Assembly (NCBI GenBank): GCA_964439625.1
Contig: CAYTPI010000022.1
Span: 1 to 64,000 of the forward strand
Direction: 5' to 3'
Source of the DNA: CAYTPI01 sp964439625
GTDB lineage: Bacteria > Chloroflexota > Anaerolineae > Aggregatilineales > UBA3940
DNA length: 64,000 bases
Shown: positions 50,067-58,004 of the stretch, piece by piece
Layout of the letters: every line of letters starts with the position of its first letter
Numbering within the stretch: position 1 is the stretch's first letter
Translations under genes and position numbers: made by a program
The notes under the pieces: model-generated
The model's input: the letters and a program-made list of their open reading frames with translations, nothing else
Told to the model about the DNA's origin: nothing
Databases searched by the model: none

Positions 50067-52112
50067 ATGACCGGACCACGCTGGTGGGTTTACATTCACC
50101 GTTCTAACAACGTCGATTTAAAGCAGGGCTTTAATTGGCGTCTGGTTCGCCGCATTTTCGCCTATGCAGGCCCATACCGCACCCGCATTATTCTGTTGTT
50201 CTTCACAATTTTGGTAACGACTGCCTTAGGATTGGTAACCCCATTGATCCTGCGGGATTTGATCGACAATACATTGCCCAACGAGGATTTCACGCGGCTA
50301 CTGTGGTTGTCTGCCGCGTTGATTGTACTGCCAATTATCAATGGGTTGGTGACGGTCTTTCAAAGGCTGTTGAACGCCTCCATCGGTGAAGGGGTGATCT
50401 ATGATTTACGGGTTGGGCTGTTTGCGCATTTGCAGCGAATGTCGTTGCGGTTCTTCACCAACACCAAAACTGGTGAATTAATCAGTCGGTTGAACAATGA
50501 TGTCATCGGCGCACAAAACGCGATCAGCAATACGATTGTCAATACAGTAATCAACATTATCCAAATCATCGCGACTCTCGCCGTGATGGTCACTATTGAG
50601 TGGCGATTAACGTTAATCTGCGTGATGGTGCTACCTTTTTTCATCATTACAGCTCAGCGCTTAGGTGGAAAACTGCGTGAACTTGAACGCGAGCGCATGA
50701 AGCACAATGCGCGCATGAACGTCATGATGAATGAAACACTGAATATTGGTGGTGCCCTTTTAGTGAAGCTATTTGGGCAAGCAAGTGGAGAAGTTAATCG
50801 GTTTGAGGCACGCGCTGTGCAAGTACGTGACCTTGGTATCCGGCGAGCAGTTCTTGGGCGTTGGTTCTTCATGATCATTGGATTGGTTAGTGCAATTGGG
50901 ACAGCACTAACCTTCGGGATTGGTGGCTACCTTGTAATAGAAGGTTTGCTGAGCGTCGGCTCCATTGTTGCCTTAAGCGCTTACCTTGGGCAACTGTATG
51001 CCGGATTACAAGCGCTAACTACTGCGCCAGTTGAATTTACAACCTCAATGGTCAGCTTTGAACGTGTTTTTGAAGTCACTGATTTAGCATTTGACGTTGA
51101 CGAGAAAGAAGATGCGGTTGAACTGGGCGAAGTCGGTGGCGACATCGTATTTGATAACGTGACGTTTCAATACGACACGGGCAGCGACAATCTATTAACA
51201 AACGTTGAGCGAGCGGAACACGTTGACGCAGTAGTTGGCTCCCTAGCCGGAGGAAATGGTGCCGCCAAGCAGAATGGAAAGAGCAGCCAAGCACGCGACA
51301 AAGCGCTCAAGAACATTTCGTTTGAGATCAAAAGTGGACAGTTAGTTGCGTTGGTAGGCCCCAGTGGAGCTGGGAAGACAACGCTCACCTATCTCATCCC
51401 ACGGTTATATGACCCTACAGAAGGGATAATCTGGCTGGATGGGCATAATCTGAAAGATGTTACTTTACATTCACTGGCGGACAATATCGGTATGGTGACG
51501 CAAGAAACGCATCTATTCCATGATACGATTCGCACTAATCTGCTATACGCCCGCGCTGACTTGTTAGCGTTGTTCATTGATGCGCAGACCATCATAGAGG
51601 ATGAAGAAGCTGGCTTGACGGTCAGCAGTGATCAACTAGCTGGTGCTCGAGCGACTATCGCAGCACTCGATGAAGAACTAGGTGCAGCAGCTAAAACTGC
51701 CAACATTTATGACTTCATTATGGACTTACCAAACCAGTTTGACACTGTCGTTGGCGAGCGAGGGTACCGTCTCAGTGGTGGTGAAAAGCAGCGTGTTGCG
51801 CTGGCACGTGTCATTTTGAAAAATCCGCGCATTCTGGTGTTAGATGAGGCTACTAGCCACCTTGATAGCCAATCAGAGGCACTGATTCAAGAGGCTCTTG
51901 GGCGCGTCATGGAAGGCCGAACAAGTATCGTCATCGCGCATCGGTTGAGCACAATCCTTTCAGCAGACCAAATCTTTGTGATGGATCGCGGCGAGATTAT
52001 TGAGCGCGGTACCCACAGTGAGCTATTGGCTACGGATGGGCTATACGCTGACTTATATCACACGCAGTTTGCTGAACGAGACACTATCGATGGTGCTGAT
52101 GTGGCGAAATAG
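50067..52112 (+). CDS. ABC exporter, fused permease and ATPase (MsbA/MDR type)
   Basis: A 681-residue half-transporter. The membrane domain has six helices in residues ~40-330. The ATPase domain has Walker A GPSGAGKTT, Q-loop MVTQETHLF, signature RLSGGEKQR, Walker B ILVLDEATSHLD and H-loop IVIAHRLS. Two insertions are unusual: ~40 residues (SDNLLTNVERAEHVDAVVGS, then a Gly/Asn/Lys-rich stretch) between the A-loop strand and Walker A, and ~30 residues between the Q-loop and the signature. It must dimerise to function. Substrate unknown; lipid, drug or peptide export is possible. A hairpin follows the stop codon. Confidence 0.9.
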   Translation: MTGPRWWVYIHRSNNVDLKQGFNWRLVRRIFAYAGPYRTRIILLFFTILVTTALGLVTPLILRDLIDNTLPNEDFTRLLWLSAALIVLPIINGLVTVFQRLLNASIGEGVIYDLRVGLFAHLQRMSLRFFTNTKTGELISRLNNDVIGAQNAISNTIVNTVINIIQIIATLAVMVTIEWRLTLICVMVLPFFIITAQRLGGKLRELERERMKHNARMNVMMNETLNIGGALLVKLFGQASGEVNRFEARAVQVRDLGIRRAVLGRWFFMIIGLVSAIGTALTFGIGGYLVIEGLLSVGSIVALSAYLGQLYAGLQALTTAPVEFTTSMVSFERVFEVTDLAFDVDEKEDAVELGEVGGDIVFDNVTFQYDTGSDNLLTNVERAEHVDAVVGSLAGGNGAAKQNGKSSQARDKALKNISFEIKSGQLVALVGPSGAGKTTLTYLIPRLYDPTEGIIWLDGHNLKDVTLHSLADNIGMVTQETHLFHDTIRTNLLYARADLLALFIDAQTIIEDEEAGLTVSSDQLAGARATIAALDEELGAAAKTANIYDFIMDLPNQFDTVVGERGYRLSGGEKQRVALARVILKNPRILVLDEATSHLDSQSEALIQEALGRVMEGRTSIVIAHRLSTILSADQIFVMDRGEIIERGTHSELLATDGLYADLYHTQFAERDTIDGADVAK

Positions 52113-52120
52113 TCATGATT

Positions 52121-52168
52121 GCGTGTCAATTAGAAAACAGATTATCAATTCTGTTTGACATGACACGC
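52121..52168 (+). terminator. Two-part hairpin after the ABC transporter
   Basis: GCGTGTCA pairs with TGACACGC and, inside, AAACAGA pairs with TCTGTTT. It starts 9 bp after the transporter stop and its right half overlaps the -35 box of the next promoter. There is no T-run, so termination is uncertain. Confidence 0.5.
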
Positions 52169-52183
52169 TCGATTCGCTATCTT
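52155..52183 (+). promoter_or_regulatory. Promoter of the branched-chain amino acid operon
   Basis: TTGACA (52155-52160) is a perfect -35 box, followed after 17 bp by TATCTT (52178-52183) as the -10 box. Transcription should start near 52187-52191, only a few bases before the leader peptide ATG at 52194, implying a leaderless or nearly leaderless first reading frame. Confidence 0.8.
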
Positions 52184-52193
52184 GTTAAACATA

Positions 52194-52298
52194 ATGAACA
52201 AAGTTTTTACGAACCCAACTGTTGTGGTGCTTATTGTAGTAGCAGAGGTACTCGGCCTTATTGAGGGCCGCAGGTTCTGTCCGGTTGGGTCAGCGTAG
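52194..52298 (+). CDS. Leader peptide of the ilv-leu operon, rich in Val/Leu/Ile
   Basis: A 34-residue peptide whose residues 9-16 read TVVVLIVV, followed by AEVLGLIEGRR. Eleven of residues 10-23 are Val, Leu or Ile, the exact amino acids made by the downstream operon, as in classical ilv leader peptides of enteric bacteria. There is no Shine-Dalgarno sequence; the ATG lies about 4 bases from the predicted transcription start, so it would be translated as a leaderless message. The gene's 3' part contains the antiterminator strand CTGTCCGG (52277-52284), and the stop codon at 52296-52298 would place the ribosome over that strand. Transcription attenuation by ribosome stalling is inferred. Confidence 0.8.
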   Translation: MNKVFTNPTVVVLIVVAEVLGLIEGRRFCPVGSA

Positions 52299-52349
52299 AC
52301 TAAGCATTTAGTTAAGCACAACGCCTCCGGACAGGGGGCGTTTTTTTTT
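52277..52349 (+). promoter_or_regulatory. Attenuator with antiterminator and intrinsic terminator
   Basis: The terminator is ACGCCTCC / GGGGGCGT (52321-52340) followed by nine T. CTGTCCGG at 52277-52284 is perfectly complementary to CCGGACAG at 52327-52334, which overlaps the terminator stem and loop, so the two structures exclude each other. A further small stem (CGGCC/GGCCG, about 52253-52270) lies within the regulatory codons. This is the textbook arrangement for ribosome-mediated attenuation. Confidence 0.8.
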
Positions 52350-52494
52350 GCCATAGATGGCAGAGAATTACAGGTATGACATTGGCATATTCAGATAGAC
52401 ATTCAGCGATATCTACCACAACCACGGGCCCTGCACGAGGTTCATTTGCGATGTATATCTGGGGCCGTACACATGCTACCTGTTCTGCGTGCTT

Positions 52495-52535
52495 AACCCG
52501 CCTGATAGAGACCCTGCTATAAGGCGGGTTTTTAT
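52495..52535 (+). terminator. Second intrinsic terminator upstream of ilvB
   Basis: AACCCGCCT and AGGCGGGTT form a perfect 9-bp stem followed by TTTTTATT. It lies between the first attenuator and ilvB, so every transcript of the operon must pass two terminators. Possible short reading frames precede it: a TTG at 52446 with GAGG upstream encoding a 16-residue peptide that ends MLPVLRA at 52496, and an ATG at 52376 with four consecutive Thr codons. I could not decide whether either is used and I saw no convincing antiterminator. Confidence 0.75.
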
Positions 52536-52586
52536 TAACGTTAGCTGTCGAGTGCAAGTCATAGTCATCATTAAAAGGAGAGCCTG

Positions 52587-54320
52587 ATGGAGAGAACGGG
52601 AGCCCAGCTCATTTGGGAAGCATTAGTTAGAGAAAACGTTGAAGTGGTGTTTGGCTACCCTGGCGGTGCCATATTGCCAGCATATGATGCCATGTTGCAG
52701 TATCCACAGATTCGGCACGTGTTGGTACGCCACGAGCAAGGGGCATCACACATGGCAGACGGGTATGCGCGCGCCACTGGGAAAGTTGGCGTAGCAGTTG
52801 CCACATCCGGCCCGGGTGCCACGAACCTTGTCACAGGGATTGCCACTGCCATGATGGACTCGTCACCGATGGTTTGCATCACTGGGCAGGTACCCAGTTT
52901 TGCCATCGGTAGTGATGCGTTCCAAGAGACAGACGTTACAGGTGTGACACTGCCAGTCACAAAGCATAATTATTTAGTGACAGATGTAAACGATATATAC
53001 GATACGCTGCGTGAGGCGTTCTACATTGCTCGCAGTGGACGCCCGGGACCGGTACTTGTTGACATCACTAAGGACGCTCAAAACGCGGCAACTGACTGGG
53101 ACCCAGAGGAGAGGCAGTATATGCGCCTTGGTTACCAGCCGGATCTATCGCCGCTGCCCGAAGAATATGAGCGTGCTGTCGAATTGATCAATGAGGCGGA
53201 GCGCCCAATTATTCTCGGTGGGCACGGCATTATGATGTCGGGTGCGATGGATATCTTCCGTGAATTTGCAGAGAAGAGCAGCATTCCAGTCGGAATGACC
53301 CTGCTCGGCTTGGGTGGTTTCCCCATTGAGCACGAGTTAAACCTCGGCATGATGGGCATGCACGGCGAGTCTTGGGTGAATGAGGCCATTCAAAACGCGG
53401 ACTTACTGATGGCTTTTGGTATGCGCTTTGATGACCGTGTGACGGGTAACCTCAAGACGTACGCGCAGAATGCCAAGAAGATCCACATCGATATTGACCC
53501 ATCGGAGATCAATAAGAACGTCCGGGTTGAAGTCGGCATTGTCAGTGACCTCGGCAAGGCCCTCAACCAAATGCTACCATACATCGAGGCACAGGAGCGC
53601 AGCGACTGGTTGAACTACCTCAACAGCCTAAAGGGTGAAGCTTCTGTCCGTGATATTCAGCGTTTGCCGGACAACGGCTACCTGATGGCGGCCCATGTGA
53701 TCAATGATATTTCACACTATACCAACGGTGAAGCGATTGTTGTGACAGACGTTGGTCAGCACCAGATGTGGGCGGCGCAGTATTATGCACACAACCATGC
53801 CGGGCATCATTTGACCTCCGGGGGACTGGGCACCATGGGTTTTGCCCTGCCTGCTGCGTTTGGCGCGAAAGTAGGTCGCCCGGAGAAAGAAGTCTGGGTG
53901 ATTGCGGGGGACGGTGGCTTCCAGATGACAGCAGCAGAACTCTCAACCTGCGCCCAAGAAGGCATCGACCTGAACGTGGCGATCATTAATAACAACTTCT
54001 TGGGGATGGTGCGCCAGTGGCAGGAGTTCTTTTACGATAAGCGTTACGCCGCGACCCCAATGCACAACCCGGACTTCGTGAAGTTGGCTGAAGCACATGG
54101 TTTGGTGGGTTTGCGCTGTGATAGTCGTGCTGACGTTGAGGCGACCGTGCGCCAAGCGCAGTCGATCAAGGGGACGGTTGTGATTGACTTTCGGGTGCAG
54201 CAAGAGGATACTGTTTACCCGATGGTACCAACCGGTAACGACCTCGCCGATATGATCCGCCGCCCTGCCTCAGGTGCGCCGTCTGTGTTGGTCGAAACAG
54301 CAGACGACCCGATCAAATAA
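52587..54320 (+). CDS. ilvB: Acetolactate synthase, catalytic subunit
   Basis: A 577-residue thiamine diphosphate enzyme that makes acetolactate (Leu/Val branch) and acetohydroxybutyrate (Ile branch). VFGYPGGAILPAYDAM and RHEQGASHMADGYARATG include the catalytic glutamate E50. GDGGFQMTAAELSTC with NNNFLGMVRQWQEFFY is the ThDP/Mg motif and its extension. The FAD-site region and length fit anabolic AHAS. AAAGGAG precedes the ATG. It is the first structural gene after the tandem leader region; the regulatory subunit follows 71 bp downstream. Confidence 0.97.
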   Translation: MERTGAQLIWEALVRENVEVVFGYPGGAILPAYDAMLQYPQIRHVLVRHEQGASHMADGYARATGKVGVAVATSGPGATNLVTGIATAMMDSSPMVCITGQVPSFAIGSDAFQETDVTGVTLPVTKHNYLVTDVNDIYDTLREAFYIARSGRPGPVLVDITKDAQNAATDWDPEERQYMRLGYQPDLSPLPEEYERAVELINEAERPIILGGHGIMMSGAMDIFREFAEKSSIPVGMTLLGLGGFPIEHELNLGMMGMHGESWVNEAIQNADLLMAFGMRFDDRVTGNLKTYAQNAKKIHIDIDPSEINKNVRVEVGIVSDLGKALNQMLPYIEAQERSDWLNYLNSLKGEASVRDIQRLPDNGYLMAAHVINDISHYTNGEAIVVTDVGQHQMWAAQYYAHNHAGHHLTSGGLGTMGFALPAAFGAKVGRPEKEVWVIAGDGGFQMTAAELSTCAQEGIDLNVAIINNNFLGMVRQWQEFFYDKRYAATPMHNPDFVKLAEAHGLVGLRCDSRADVEATVRQAQSIKGTVVIDFRVQQEDTVYPMVPTGNDLADMIRRPASGAPSVLVETADDPIK

Positions 54321-54337
54321 GTCGGCAAATACTCGAT

Positions 54338-54365
54338 GAGCACTGCTTTGATCAAGGTAGTGCTC
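54338..54365 (+). other. Hairpin between ilvB and ilvN
   Basis: GAGCACT and AGTGCTC enclose an almost self-complementary CTTTGATCAAGG core, followed by TTTG. It could be a weak terminator or an RNA-processing or stability element. Confidence 0.5.
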
Positions 54366-54391
54366 TTTGAAACATGAAGGAATAACACCAG

Positions 54392-54940
54392 ATGAACCAT
54401 ACATTTGTTGTATACGTTGATAACAAACCGGGTGTTCTGAACCGCGTAGCGTCGTTGTTTCGGCGGAGAGCATTCAACATCGAGTCGCTGACAGTCGGCC
54501 CAACTTACCGCCCTGAGATTTCTCGAATGACAATCGTGATGGACTGCCCTGATGAAACTGTTGCCCGGCGCGTTGAAGCCAACCTCTATAAGCTGGTCAA
54601 TGTGATCAAGGTGGATGACATCACTAAGCTACCGACTGTCGAGCGCGATTTACTATTGATTAAGGTCGAGTCAGATGAGGAAACGCGCCCTCAGATTCTC
54701 CAGATCGTAGAGGCCTACCACTGTCGCGTCGTTGATATGACGAACGAGACAGTTATGCTGGAATGCACTGGCCCAGAGGATAAAATTTCCAACCTAATCG
54801 AAGTATTGGAACCGTTCGGGATCGTAGAGATGGCCCGCACAGGTCTGGTCGCTATGACGCGAGGTAATGAAGCGACAGCAGCAGTACCGGAGTTTATCCG
54901 TGCTGTGGCACCTACCGCCGTAGAAGAAATGAACACTTAG
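54392..54940 (+). CDS. ilvN: Acetolactate synthase, regulatory subunit
   Basis: A 182-residue ACT-domain protein. Residues 3-76 form the first ACT domain (FVVYVDNKPGVLNRVASLFRRRAFNIESLTVG, SRMTIVMD), and the rest is the second regulatory domain (RDLLLIKVESDEETRPQILQIVEAYHCRVVDM). It activates IlvB and confers valine inhibition, with the expected N/G-containing effector loop (KPGVLNRV). Length is typical for long IlvN/IlvH. AAGGAAT lies upstream of the ATG. An intrinsic terminator separates it from ilvC. Confidence 0.95.
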   Translation: MNHTFVVYVDNKPGVLNRVASLFRRRAFNIESLTVGPTYRPEISRMTIVMDCPDETVARRVEANLYKLVNVIKVDDITKLPTVERDLLLIKVESDEETRPQILQIVEAYHCRVVDMTNETVMLECTGPEDKISNLIEVLEPFGIVEMARTGLVAMTRGNEATAAVPEFIRAVAPTAVEEMNT

Positions 54941-54960
54941 AATAAATAGGTTACACTCAT

Positions 54961-54997
54961 GCGGGCTTCCTTACATAGAAGCCCGTGCTTTTGTTTT
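54961..54997 (+). terminator. Intrinsic terminator between ilvN and ilvC
   Basis: GCGGGCTTC and GAAGCCCGT pair around CTTACATA and are followed by the T-rich GCTTTTGTTTT. ilvC must therefore depend on readthrough or a local promoter. Confidence 0.8.
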
Positions 54998-55025
54998 AGC
55001 ATCATCGACCGCAAGGAGAACGACC

Positions 55026-56039
55026 GTGGCTACCATTTTTTACGATAACGATGCAGATATCAGCATCATACAAGGCAAAAAAGTCGCCGTGATGGGCTTT
55101 GGCTCACAGGGGCATGCGCATGCATTAAACTTGCACGACAGCGGTGTTGACGTCACCGTGGGGTTACGCGAAGGTAGTAAGAGCCGTGAAAAGGCTGAGG
55201 CGGCTGGGTTGAAGGTCGCCACTGTCGCCGAGGCTACTAAGTGGGCCGACGTCATTATGATTTTGCTGCCGGACACGCGCCAGCCCAAAGTCTACAGCGA
55301 AGAGATTGAGCCGAACCTCGAAGCGGGCAATACGTTGATGTTTGCTCATGGCTTTAACATTCGCTACGACACGATTGTGCCGCCAGAGAATGTTGATGTC
55401 AGCATGATTGCACCGAAATCACCCGGTCACCTGGTACGTGAGACCTATCAGGCTGGGGCTGGTGTGCCAGCTTTGTTAGCCGTTCACCAAGATTATAGTG
55501 GTCAGGCAGAAGCACAGGCTTTGTCTTACGCTGCCGCTAATGGCAACTCGCGGGCGGGTGTTCTCAAGACAACTTTTGAAGAAGAAACCGAAACCGACTT
55601 GTTTGGTGAGCAAGCTGTGCTCTGTGGGGGTGTGTCTGAGTTGGTTAAGGCTGGCTTTGAAACGCTGGTAAAGAATGGCTACCAGCCAGAAGTTGCTTAC
55701 TTTGAATGCTTGCACGAACTCAAGCTAATCGTTGATTTGTTCTACCGGGGCGGTCTGAATTACATGCGCTACTCGGTTAGTAACACGGCTGAATATGGCG
55801 ACTATCATGCTGGGCAGCAGTTGATCACCGAGGAAACGTTGGGGACCATGCAGAAGCTGCTGGATGAGATCAAGGATGGTACCTTTGCCCAGCAGTGGAT
55901 CAAGGAAAATGAGGACGGCCTACCGAACTTCGAGGAGCGGCGGCGGGTTGAGAAAGACATCATGATTGAGCGCGTTGGCGTTGAACTACGCGATATGATG
56001 CCATTCCTGGATCCGGTCAAAGTAACACCAGGCGAATAA
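55026..56039 (+). CDS. ilvC: Ketol-acid reductoisomerase, class I
   Basis: A 337-residue enzyme that converts acetolactate to 2,3-dihydroxyisovalerate with NAD(P)H and Mg. The Rossmann motif GFGSQGHAHALNLHDSG is followed by the cofactor loop VGLREGSKSREKA. Its Arg/Ser residues favour NADPH. The knotted C-terminal domain contains DLFGEQAVLCGG, YFECLHELKLIVDL and YSVSNTAEYGD, with the metal-binding Asp and Glu residues. The start is GTG with AAGGAG upstream. Length is normal for class I. Confidence 0.97.
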   Translation: MATIFYDNDADISIIQGKKVAVMGFGSQGHAHALNLHDSGVDVTVGLREGSKSREKAEAAGLKVATVAEATKWADVIMILLPDTRQPKVYSEEIEPNLEAGNTLMFAHGFNIRYDTIVPPENVDVSMIAPKSPGHLVRETYQAGAGVPALLAVHQDYSGQAEAQALSYAAANGNSRAGVLKTTFEEETETDLFGEQAVLCGGVSELVKAGFETLVKNGYQPEVAYFECLHELKLIVDLFYRGGLNYMRYSVSNTAEYGDYHAGQQLITEETLGTMQKLLDEIKDGTFAQQWIKENEDGLPNFEERRRVEKDIMIERVGVELRDMMPFLDPVKVTPGE

Positions 56040-56054
56040 GAGAAAAGAAATTAT

Positions 56055-56157
56055 AAAAGGAGGCGCTGCTGTGCAACACTCAAATTTACTACGACTTAGC
56101 TGGCCCCTCCTTTTGCTTGCAACCAATTCATGTGGCGGTGAAGGATCAAAAGCATAG
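56055..56157 (+). promoter_or_regulatory. leuA leader region with self-sequestering ribosome binding site
   Basis: AAAAGGAGG (56055-56063), the Shine-Dalgarno of a short leader reading frame, is exactly complementary to CCTCCTTTT (56106-56114), which lies in that frame's Pro-Leu-Leu-Leu codons. Further down, GGCGG (56134-56138) can pair with CCGCC (56185-56189). No T-run follows, so regulation may be translational or Rho-linked rather than by intrinsic termination. Confidence 0.6.
56071..56157 (+). CDS. Leader peptide upstream of leuA, leucine-rich
   Basis: A 28-residue peptide starting with GTG, with an excellent ribosome binding site (AAAGGAGG, 7 bases upstream). Residues 6-16 read LLRLSWPLLLL: seven of eleven are Leu, using TTA, CTA, CTT, CTC, CTT, TTG and CTT codons. 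It is placed 32 bp after ilvC and 73 bp before leuA, the first enzyme committed to leucine. By analogy with leu leader peptides it would report leucyl-tRNA levels. The tail (NSCGGEGSKA) has no recognised meaning. Existence as a translated peptide is inferred from the ribosome binding site and composition. Confidence 0.7.
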   Translation: MQHSNLLRLSWPLLLLATNSCGGEGSKA

Positions 56158-56229
56158 GACTGGGGCAGCATATACGCACAAAGCCGCCGCGTTAGGCTAT
56201 TGATCTAGTAAGAAATACAAAGGGGAACC

Positions 56230-57909
56230 ATGACAACCGACACAAACAACTATGTACGTATTTTTGATACAACCCTGCGTGATGGTGAACAATCACCAGG
56301 GGCCACGTTGACATCCAATGAGAAGATTGAGGTAGCGCGGACTCTGGCTCGCCTTGGCGTAGACATCATTGAAGCTGGCTTCCCGACGGCATCACCGGAT
56401 GACTTTGAAGCTGTCCAGCGCATTGCGGTTGAAGTTGGGAATACCAACGGGCCAAATGGTCAACCGCCGATCATCTGTGGCTTGGCACGTGCAACGGAAA
56501 AAGATATTGATGCGGCCCACAATGCCGTCAAAGAGGCGGCACGCCCACGCATCCATACATTCATTGCGACGTCGCCGATTCACATGAAGTACAAGCTACG
56601 GATGGACCCGGAAGAGGTCATCGAGCGGGCCGTCAACATGGTGACGTATGCCAAGCAATACTGTGGTGACATCGAGTTTAGCCCGGAAGATGCAGGTCGC
56701 AGTGACCCAGAATTTCTTTATATTATTCTGGCTGAGGCGATCAAAGCTGGGGCAACGACGCTCAACATTCCCGATACGGTTGGATACACAACACCGGTTG
56801 AGTTCGGGGCTTTGATTCGTGGCATCCGCGAAAACACACCGGGCATTGAAAACGTTATTATCTCGACCCACTGCCATGACGATCTGGGAATGGCCACTGC
56901 CAACACACTCGCAGGTGTGGCTGAGGGTGCGCGTCAGGTTGAGGTGACAATCAACGGCATCGGAGAGCGGGCTGGGAACACATCGCTGGAAGAAGTAGTG
57001 ATGGCGCTTAAAACGCGCAAGCCCGTCTACAACCTAGAAACAGGCATCGATACGACCCAGATTATGCGCGTCAGTAAGATGGTCAGTTCCTATACGGGCA
57101 TTCCGGTGCAGCCTAATAAAGCCATTGTCGGTGAAAATGCCTTCGCGCACGAGGCAGGCATTCACCAAGACGGTATGTTGAAACATGCTGAAACATATGA
57201 GATTATGCGCCCCGAAGATGTTGGTGTGGCATCCACCAGGTTGGTCCTAGGTAAGCACTCAGGGCGCCATGCGCTGCAATCTCGGTTAGAAGAGCTTGGC
57301 TATGACTTAGAGCAAGATGAGCTACAATCAGCGTTTGAGCGCTTCAAGCGGCTGGCTGATAAGAAAAAAGTCATCACTGATGCAGACCTTGAAGCGGTCG
57401 TGATGGACGAACTACGTAAGCCGGAAGAAGTCTTCAAGTTGGATGGCTTGCAGGTAGCGTGTGGTACGATGGGACTGCCGACTGCCACCGTTCGGATGGT
57501 AGGCCCAGATGGGCAAATTTACATTGTGTCAGCAACGGGTACAGGCCCCGTCGACTCTGCTTACGCCGCTATCGACAAGATTGTAGGCATACCGACTAAT
57601 CTGGTAGAATTTTCAGTCATTGCCGTCACAGAGGGAATTGATGCCCTCGGTGAGGTTTCCGTGCGGGTCGAACATAATAGTGAGCCGCCGCAGGAGATCG
57701 TCCACCCACAGCGTAACAGCCAGACAAGCACGCGGACTTTCGGTGGGCATGGGGCCAGCACAGATATTATCGTGGCATCGGCGCGGGCCTATTTGGCGGC
57801 GCTTAATCGCATTATGACGGCACATGGTTACAATGGTTCTAGTTATAAGCAAGCATCGGAAGTGACTGTGTTCAGCCCTGAGGATGTCGAAGCCCAGATG
57901 GTTAACTAA
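56230..57909 (+). CDS. leuA: 2-isopropylmalate synthase
   Basis: A 559-residue enzyme that condenses 2-oxoisovalerate with acetyl-CoA. The TIM-barrel starts IFDTTLRDGEQSPGATL and contains STHCHDDLGMATANTLAGV and NGIGERAGNTSLEEVVMAL (metal and substrate sites). The C-terminal regulatory domain (about residues 395-510; GLQVACGTMGLPTATVRM, SATGTGPVDSAYAAIDKIV) is the leucine-binding LeuA dimer domain, so feedback inhibition is expected. The tail continues about 25 residues past the typical end. GGGG lies upstream of the ATG. Confidence 0.95.
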   Translation: MTTDTNNYVRIFDTTLRDGEQSPGATLTSNEKIEVARTLARLGVDIIEAGFPTASPDDFEAVQRIAVEVGNTNGPNGQPPIICGLARATEKDIDAAHNAVKEAARPRIHTFIATSPIHMKYKLRMDPEEVIERAVNMVTYAKQYCGDIEFSPEDAGRSDPEFLYIILAEAIKAGATTLNIPDTVGYTTPVEFGALIRGIRENTPGIENVIISTHCHDDLGMATANTLAGVAEGARQVEVTINGIGERAGNTSLEEVVMALKTRKPVYNLETGIDTTQIMRVSKMVSSYTGIPVQPNKAIVGENAFAHEAGIHQDGMLKHAETYEIMRPEDVGVASTRLVLGKHSGRHALQSRLEELGYDLEQDELQSAFERFKRLADKKKVITDADLEAVVMDELRKPEEVFKLDGLQVACGTMGLPTATVRMVGPDGQIYIVSATGTGPVDSAYAAIDKIVGIPTNLVEFSVIAVTEGIDALGEVSVRVEHNSEPPQEIVHPQRNSQTSTRTFGGHGASTDIIVASARAYLAALNRIMTAHGYNGSSYKQASEVTVFSPEDVEAQMVN

Positions 57910-57939
57910 GCGACCGCGGGCTATCGGTAAATGTAATTA

Positions 57940-57977
57940 CAGGGGTATTTCACGTGCCCCTACTGCAAGATAACTAA
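57940..57977 (+). promoter_or_regulatory. Possible mini leader frame upstream of leuC
   Basis: AGGGG (57940-57944) lies 9 bases before GTG CCC CTA CTG CAA GAT AAC TAA (57954-57977), a seven-codon frame with two Leu codons. AGGGG is complementary to CCCCT within those codons, a small version of the leuA leader design. It could also be a chance hairpin. Confidence 0.3.
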
Positions 57978-58004
57978 GTAGTTTAGTTAGGAAAAGTTAA
58001 AGAC

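Noticed and set aside
52376..52522. A 48-codon frame with four consecutive Thr codons upstream of ilvB as a definite leader gene
   Set aside because: Its ribosome binding site is poor and the frame runs through the second terminator stem, so I mention it only as a possibility.
52121..52586. T-box riboswitch upstream of ilvB
   Set aside because: The conserved T-box antitermination sequence (AGGGTGG..CCGCG type) is not present; the leader-peptide explanation fits better.
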